In this document: in pieces, positions 22,454-26,202 of the stretch
Layout: the number at the start of each line of letters is the position of its first letter
Position numbering within the stretch: position 1 is the first letter of the stretch
Source of the DNA: JBBRXZ01 sp038232415
Lineage (GTDB): Bacteria; Patescibacteriota; Saccharimonadia; Saccharimonadales; UBA4665
DNA: 26,202 nt
Direction: 5' to 3'
NCBI GenBank assembly: GCA_038232415.1
Contig: JBBSHY010000013.1
Span: 1 to 26,202 of the forward strand
The notes under the pieces: model-generated
Databases searched by the model: none
Seen by the model: the letters and a program-made list of their open reading frames with translations, nothing else
What the model was told of the DNA's origin: nothing
Made by a program: the position numbers and the translations under genes

Positions 22454-22972
22454 CTAAGCAATAACCGCGGGAGCATTAACAGGGGCTTTTTTGGTCAGTT
22501 CATTAATAATTATGCGCTTAGGGGTGATCTCGTTGATCTGGGTGCGGTCAATACTGAGTGAGGTGCTGCTCAGATTTTTGAGTATAGACTGAGCTACATA
22601 AATTTTCTGTACGAACATTGTCTCTGTCTCTGTGGCATAATCACTGACTTTTCCGACCTTTTCCTTATCAATCGTTACGACCTGTTTGCCGATCACCTCA
22701 AAGTCTAGTTCCATAACTTTTTGTAAGCGCACCAGGTCTTCAGGCTCAACCAATACATCGTGGTCATTGACCACGTATCCATTAGTCAGAACATCGCGAA
22801 TATCCTGGTACAAAAGCACCAGTTGACGTTTATCAAAACGATCCTGACAGTAAAATCCCTCGACTTTTAGGTTATCAGGATTGATGATAGGGGAGGTGAC
22901 AGCGGCAATAGTCATACCAGTACGTAACGACAGAACAGATTTATTCAGTAAATTTGCACTCAGCTGCAGCAT
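22454..22972 (-). CDS. PRC-barrel domain protein
   Basis: 172 aa, soluble. Two PRC-barrel-like segments: residues about 1-85 (LLNKSVLSLRTGMTIAAVTSPIINPDNLKVEGFYC) and 86-160 (ELDFEVIGKQVVTIDKEKVGKVSDYATETETMFVQKIYVAQ). This matches the fold of RimM C-terminal and photosynthetic-reaction-centre H subunit domains. The C-terminal tail is Ala/Pro/Val-rich. Function unknown. It points against recX (37 nt apart) and away from the lamin-tail gene. A hydrophobic N-terminal signal is absent. Confidence 0.8.
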   Translation of the reverse strand: MLQLSANLLNKSVLSLRTGMTIAAVTSPIINPDNLKVEGFYCQDRFDKRQLVLLYQDIRDVLTNGYVVNDHDVLVEPEDLVRLQKVMELDFEVIGKQVVTIDKEKVGKVSDYATETETMFVQKIYVAQSILKNLSSTSLSIDRTQINEITPKRIIINELTKKAPVNAPAVIA

Positions 22973-22978
22973 TCTTCT

Positions 22979-22984
22979 AGTATA
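22979..22984 (-). promoter_or_regulatory. -10 element, leaderless-type promoter of the PRC-barrel gene
   Basis: TATACT on the minus strand ends 6 nt before ATG 22972 and is preceded by GC; no SD. Shows the leaderless geometry also occurs on the minus strand. Confidence 0.5.
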
Positions 22985-23064
22985 GCGCGTCGGGTCGGCC
23001 GACAGCCAGAACCTTATTATCTTTAAGCAATAGGAAGAAGGTAAATTAAATAATTTAATGTTTG

Positions 23065-23089
23065 AAGCACTTACAAAACGTTAGTGCTT
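23065..23089. repeat. Inverted repeat upstream of the lamin-tail gene
   Basis: AAGCACT (23065-23071) and its perfect complement AGTGCTT (23083-23089), 11 nt apart. It touches the -35 position of the promoter at 23112-23117. Could be an operator or an RNA hairpin; there is only a poor T-run, so a terminator is less likely. Confidence 0.5.
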
Positions 23090-23111
23090 GCTTTGATTCT
23101 CTGTGCGTAAG

Positions 23112-23117
23112 TACAAT
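23112..23117 (+). promoter_or_regulatory. -10 element of the lamin-tail gene
   Basis: TACAAT ends 10 nt before ATG 23128; TTGCTT lies 18 nt further upstream as a weak -35. Leader of about 3 nt predicted. Confidence 0.4.
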
Positions 23118-23127
23118 CACCTCTACC

Positions 23128-24573
23128 ATGCGGCGAAACATGATATTTACCTCAACAATTACGTTCAGTTTACTGCTCAACTTATTGATGGTTGGTCCGG
23201 CAATACACGTAGCGGCTGAGGCGGCTAAGGTGCCCTCCCTCACCATTAGCCAGCTTAAAGTCACGAGTAGTAATGGCCAATTCATTACGCTCTATAACGG
23301 GACTAATACTGTGCTAGACATGAGCAAGTATCAATTGGAATACTTTAACAACTACGACCTTACTAAGGCTACAAGCAGCAAACTTATCGCTTTGTCGGGC
23401 ATGGTTCCGCCGCATGGTTATTTTATGGTTAATGACAGCGCATTGCTGCTTTGCTATCAGCTGACAATTGATTCGGTCTCGCTCGGCTTTTCCAGTACGG
23501 CTGGTTTAGTGGAGGTGCTGGCGTTTAACCAGTCTAACCCGGGTGCCGCAGTGGCCCCAGTTTTGCAAGATTATGTCGGCTGGTCCAAAACAACCGCTGC
23601 TGGCGCGCAAACTCTTCCGGTTAATACTAATGCTTTTTTGCAACGGCTGCCCGTAGATGCGCGCAATAATCCCATAGTTCCTACACCTGGAACAGGCTCG
23701 TGGCAAACGGTGCAGCCTGATGTTGCCAATGCCTGTAATCTTATCACTGGCATCACGGGAACGTCAGTTCCAACTGGCCTTAGCCAACTTTTACCTGCCA
23801 GTGAACCACCATCTACCATTGTTAATTTATCTACCGAAGATAACAGCGGGCCCGCTCCGATTAGTGCCGGTAGTTTGCCGGCAAGCGATATCGGCCTGAT
23901 GGCGCCGCAGGTCACCGAACTATTACCAAATCCAATCGGCACTAGTAACGATACAACTAACGAATATATCGAGCTCTATAACCCTAACGGGGTTAGCTTT
24001 GATCTGAGCGGCTTTGTTTTACAGTCCGGTATAACTAGCTTGCATAATTACACTTTTCCGACGGGGACTAGCTTGCCAGCACATAGTTTTAAAGCTTTTT
24101 ACTCAAAAGATACAGGCCTAAGCCTCAGTAATAGTGGCAGTCAAGTCAAGCTGCTTGATCCGCTGGGCAACTCTATCTCCGCTGCTGAGGTGTATGGTAC
24201 GGCTAAGGATGGTCAGGCCTGGGCGCTGGCCAAAGGCAAGTGGTACTGGACTACTTCTCTGACGCCGGGTGTCGCTAACATCATTAAACAGCCATCCTTG
24301 GATAAAAAGGCAGGCAGTTCTAACGCTAAAGCTAAGTCCAATAAGACCGCTGCGAGCAGAATCAAGTCTGCAAAAACAAAAAAAGCATCTAAAACAATGT
24401 TAGCTAACGGCAGACCAGAGAAGCCTGCTGCGACACAAATTCACCCTTGGACGCTTGCCCTGATTGCCGGCCTCGCGCTACTATACGGCGTATATGAGTA
24501 CCGCGCGGATCTGGCAAACCGAATCTACCAGCTTAAAAGATACTTTAGATCTCGCCGCGCAGATCGGGTCTAA
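23128..24573 (+). CDS. Exported, membrane-anchored protein with two lamin-tail domains
   Basis: 481 aa from ATG 23128. A signal peptide or anchor (residues about 6-30, MIFTSTITFSLLLNLLMVGP, then AAEA) precedes two lamin-tail-like domains. The first is about 35-185 (LTISQLKVTSSNGQFITLYNGT) and the second about 255-390, the clearer one (PQVTELLPNPIGTSNDTTNEYIELYNPNG, YTFPTGTSLPAHSF, VKLLDPLGN, WALAKGKWYWTTSLTPGVAN). A Lys/Ser/Ala-rich low-complexity linker (about 395-440) leads to a C-terminal membrane helix (about 446-463) and a basic tail of roughly 20 residues. This suggests a surface protein held at both ends or by its tail. Its last 80 nt overlap tsaE in another frame. Confidence 0.85.
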   Translation: MRRNMIFTSTITFSLLLNLLMVGPAIHVAAEAAKVPSLTISQLKVTSSNGQFITLYNGTNTVLDMSKYQLEYFNNYDLTKATSSKLIALSGMVPPHGYFMVNDSALLLCYQLTIDSVSLGFSSTAGLVEVLAFNQSNPGAAVAPVLQDYVGWSKTTAAGAQTLPVNTNAFLQRLPVDARNNPIVPTPGTGSWQTVQPDVANACNLITGITGTSVPTGLSQLLPASEPPSTIVNLSTEDNSGPAPISAGSLPASDIGLMAPQVTELLPNPIGTSNDTTNEYIELYNPNGVSFDLSGFVLQSGITSLHNYTFPTGTSLPAHSFKAFYSKDTGLSLSNSGSQVKLLDPLGNSISAAEVYGTAKDGQAWALAKGKWYWTTSLTPGVANIIKQPSLDKKAGSSNAKAKSNKTAASRIKSAKTKKASKTMLANGRPEKPAATQIHPWTLALIAGLALLYGVYEYRADLANRIYQLKRYFRSRRADRV

Positions 24574-24961
24574 ACTTCGTGGCGGTGAAGTAATTGTATT
24601 AGTCAGTGATCTGGGTGGGGGTAAAACTGCTTTCGTACGAGGTCTAGCCCTCGGCATGGGAATTAAGGAAGCCGTCAAAAGTCCCAGTTTTACCTTGGGC
24701 AATCAATACCAGGGCGGCAAGCTCACACTCCATCATCTCGACTTTTACCGCTTGAGTACACCGGGTATAATGCTAGATAGTTTGGCAGAGATTTTGGACG
24801 ACCCAAAAGCAGTAGTAGTTATAGAATGGGCTGAAGTGGTAAAGGAAGTTTTGCCAAACCAACGGCTTACGGTGAATCTTCGAGTCACTGGCGAAACAAG
24901 GCGGGAAATACGATTTGAATATCCTAAACGGCTAAAATACCTACTTACTATTAACACTTAA
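24494..24961 (+). CDS. tsaE: tRNA t6A synthesis ATPase TsaE
   Basis: Partner of TsaB and TsaD in making threonylcarbamoyladenosine at position 37 of ANN-decoding tRNAs. 155 aa. The P-loop reads SDLGGGKTAF (K44; family form is GDLGAGKT), followed by KSPSFTLGNQY, LHHLDFYRL and VVVIEWAEVV, the usual TsaE motifs. I choose ATG 24494, which gives the usual N-terminus and has TATACG ending 6 nt before it; an in-frame upstream start at 24464 would add 10 residues. It lies 80 nt inside the lamin-tail gene. tsaB follows after 12 nt. Confidence 0.93.
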   Translation: MSTARIWQTESTSLKDTLDLAAQIGSKLRGGEVIVLVSDLGGGKTAFVRGLALGMGIKEAVKSPSFTLGNQYQGGKLTLHHLDFYRLSTPGIMLDSLAEILDDPKAVVVIEWAEVVKEVLPNQRLTVNLRVTGETRREIRFEYPKRLKYLLTINT

Positions 24962-24973
24962 CATGTAAAGTAT

Positions 24974-25360
24974 ATGCTAATACTGACAGTACGCACAGAT
25001 AAACCAGAAGCCGAGCTAGGCTTATTCCACAACGAAGCTAAACTTTCATATACCCTGTGGCTTGCACATCGCCAATTGGCCGAGACCATCCATAAAAACA
25101 CAAAAACTTTACTGAAAAAGAATAAATGGGAAGATATACAAGGAATAGTGATTTTTAAGGGGCCGGGCAGTTTTACTGGCTTACGTATTGGTTTCAGTGT
25201 GGCTAATGCCCTTGCCAGCAGCTTGCAGATTCCTATTATTGCTACTGGGGGCAAAAATTGGTGTAAAAAAGGTATAAAATGTTTAGAAAAAGGCGAGACC
25301 CAGACTGTTGTTATGCCAGAGTATGGTTCTTTGCCGAATATCACCCTCCCAAAGCATTGA
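24974..25360 (+). CDS. tsaB: Short TsaB-like protein
   Basis: 128 aa, little more than half the length of E. coli TsaB. The N-terminal ASKHA subdomain is recognisable: MLILTVRTDKPEAELGLF, a helix with LAHRQLAETIHKNTKTLL, and the diagnostic GPGSFTGLRIGFSVANALA (about residues 83-102). The chain ends soon after IPIIATGGKNW, so the second subdomain is lost. The usual DTS of the first strand reads VRTDKPEAE. Short TsaB forms are typical of CPR genomes, so this may be functional rather than broken. The start ATG 24974 lies 12 nt after tsaE. Confidence 0.85.
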   Translation: MLILTVRTDKPEAELGLFHNEAKLSYTLWLAHRQLAETIHKNTKTLLKKNKWEDIQGIVIFKGPGSFTGLRIGFSVANALASSLQIPIIATGGKNWCKKGIKCLEKGETQTVVMPEYGSLPNITLPKH

Positions 25361-25386
25361 CCTGGACGTACTGCTCGGCGTATATT
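25357..25386 (+). promoter_or_regulatory. Possible sigma70 promoter after tsaB
   Basis: TTGACC (25357-25362, overlapping the tsaB stop), 18-nt spacer and TATATT (25381-25386). It would start transcription near 25393, about 150 nt before rny. The stretch between carries no open frame I can support and may be leader or a small RNA. Confidence 0.45.
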
Positions 25387-25477
25387 TAGTCTTAGGAATT
25401 GTATCGTTGTCGAGTTGGGAGACGTTCAAAACCTATAGTTTACCAAATTTCTAACTTTAACTTGATATTCAGATAGC

Positions 25478-25483
25478 TAAAAT
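25478..25483 (+). promoter_or_regulatory. Possible proximal -10 of rny
   Basis: GC-TAAAAT (hexamer 25478-25483), the same form as the recA and pilB -10 elements except A replaces the T of the TG. It predicts a leader of about 55 nt. Confidence 0.4.
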
Positions 25484-25497
25484 CCGGCTAGTGAAGT

Positions 25498-25523
25498 GAT
25501 AGCGATTGCCGGCTGATGCTATC
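25498..25523 (+). promoter_or_regulatory. Hairpin in the rny leader
   Basis: GATAGC (25498-25503) pairs with GCTATC (25518-25523); an inner AT/AT can extend the stem with a bulged G. It ends 9 nt before the GGAGGG ribosome site (25533-25538) and could affect translation or be a processing site. Confidence 0.4.
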
Positions 25524-25543
25524 TGCAGACACGGAGGGACAAC

Positions 25544-26202
25544 ATGATAGCAGTATTGCTCGCTATAGCAGGGCTTGTTGTTGGCTTTGGCGCTAACACC
25601 GTTATAGTCAAACGACGCAGGGGCTCAGCGGAAGAAAAAGCCGAAAAAGAACTGCAGCGCGCCAAAAAAGAGGCGAATAAGCTGATAGAACAGGCCCGAG
25701 AAGACGCCAATAAAGCTGCTGAAGAGACGCGCCACGAGGAACAAACGCGCCGCCGCGAGCTAAAGGATCTTGAGAAGCGGATGGTAGCCCGCGAGGAAGC
25801 ACTGGACAAAAAACTCGACGAACTCGATAAGCGCAGCGAATCCTTGCGCAAAAATGAAGATGAAGTCGAAACGCTTAAAAATGAGATCCGTGACATTCGC
25901 GGTAAGCAACAAAATAAACTTGAGAAAATAGCTAAACTTAGCAAGTCAGACGCTGCTGATAAGCTGTTGCAAATGACGGAACGTGACATTAAGCAGGATC
26001 TTGTCGGGTTAGTTAATAAACTCCAGAATGAAGCACGTGAGACGGCGGAAGAGCAGGCTGCACTGATCATAACTACAGCTATGGAGCGTATGGCTAGCGA
26101 AGTCACTGCTGAGCGTACCATTAGCAGTATCAAGCTTGAAGACGAAGATATGAAAGGCCGCATCATAGGTAAAGAGGGGCGTAATATTCAGGCTTTACAG
26201 CG
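25544..26202 (+). CDS. rny: Ribonuclease Y, 3'-partial
   Basis: Membrane-anchored endoribonuclease that starts mRNA decay. About 219 codons are present and the frame runs off the window. A membrane helix (residues about 2-18, IAVLLAIAGLVVGFGAN) is followed by a long, highly charged coiled coil (about 25-185; many Glu, Lys and Arg heptads). The start of the KH domain follows, with IKLEDEDMKGRIIGKEGRNIQAL containing the GxxG loop. The catalytic HD domain lies beyond the window. ATG 25544 is preceded by GGAGGG at 5 nt. The leader is unusually long for this window and carries two promoter candidates and a hairpin. Confidence 0.97.
   Translation, partial: MIAVLLAIAGLVVGFGANTVIVKRRRGSAEEKAEKELQRAKKEANKLIEQAREDANKAAEETRHEEQTRRRELKDLEKRMVAREEALDKKLDELDKRSESLRKNEDEVETLKNEIRDIRGKQQNKLEKIAKLSKSDAADKLLQMTERDIKQDLVGLVNKLQNEARETAEEQAALIITTAMERMASEVTAERTISSIKLEDEDMKGRIIGKEGRNIQALQ

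Noticed and set aside
22448..22490. AAAAGCC/GGCTTTT pair followed by T's as a recX terminator
   Set aside because: The 29-nt loop is long and the sequence is coding for the PRC-barrel tail; too weak to call.
23062..23127. Longer lamin-tail start at TTG 23062
   Set aside because: It would run through the palindrome and promoter and place 22 odd residues before a good signal peptide.
25519..26166. 215-aa open frame on the minus strand opposite rny
   Set aside because: Ser/Leu/Arg-rich composition is the antisense of the RNase Y coiled coil; no family likeness, and rny on the plus strand is certain.
1..26202. CRISPR arrays, tRNA or rRNA genes, insertion sequences
   Set aside because: No spaced direct repeats, cloverleaf-like segments, transposase motifs or terminal inverted repeats were seen in the gaps.

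Overview
The window is a densely packed bacterial chromosome segment that uses the standard genetic code: TGA ends comEC, pilM, pilN, pilO, ruvA and others, so this is not a UGA-recoding lineage. Small proteins, short TsaB and ComEC, a PilB/PilC/PilM/PilN/PilO pilus system, RNase Y, lamin-tail and PRC-barrel proteins, and many orphan membrane proteins suggest a member of the Patescibacteria (CPR), most likely Saccharibacteria-like. This placement is an inference from gene content; there is no rRNA or ribosomal protein here to confirm it.

Layout, left to right. (1) 1-2787: end of a riboflavin block, with a 5'-partial ribBA, ribD and a NUDIX hydrolase. (2) 2866-10794, plus strand: comEC, yebC, a small membrane protein, ruvC, an orphan insert (42-aa, 191-aa and 282-aa genes), ruvA, an aldo/keto reductase, ruvB, and a PH-domain membrane protein. 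(3) 10812-19842, minus strand: a type IV pilus locus. Reading in its own direction, it runs pilB, pilC, major pilin (with its own promoter and terminator), two pseudopilins, a PilX-like protein, then pilM, pilN, pilO and a small pilus membrane protein joined by 4-nt overlaps. (4) 19843-22416, plus strand: recA, an RBBP9-type serine hydrolase, recX. (5) 22454-26202: a minus-strand PRC-barrel protein, then plus-strand lamin-tail surface protein, tsaE, tsaB and the 5' part of rny.

Functionally the window brings together a DNA uptake machine (type IV pilus plus the ComEC channel) and the recombination enzymes that would process incoming DNA (RecA, RecX, RuvA, RuvB, RuvC). This is consistent with natural competence. 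The rest is housekeeping: riboflavin synthesis, tRNA t6A modification (TsaE, TsaB) and mRNA turnover (RNase Y).

The most striking signal I found is regulatory. Many genes have no Shine-Dalgarno (SD) sequence. Instead a -10-like hexamer, often in the extended form TGCTANAAT, ends only 6-8 nt before the start codon, which would place the transcription start on or next to the start codon (leaderless mRNA). A second class (recA, rny, pilin, pilM, ruvC) has clear SD sequences. No tRNA, rRNA, CRISPR array, insertion sequence or prophage gene was seen.
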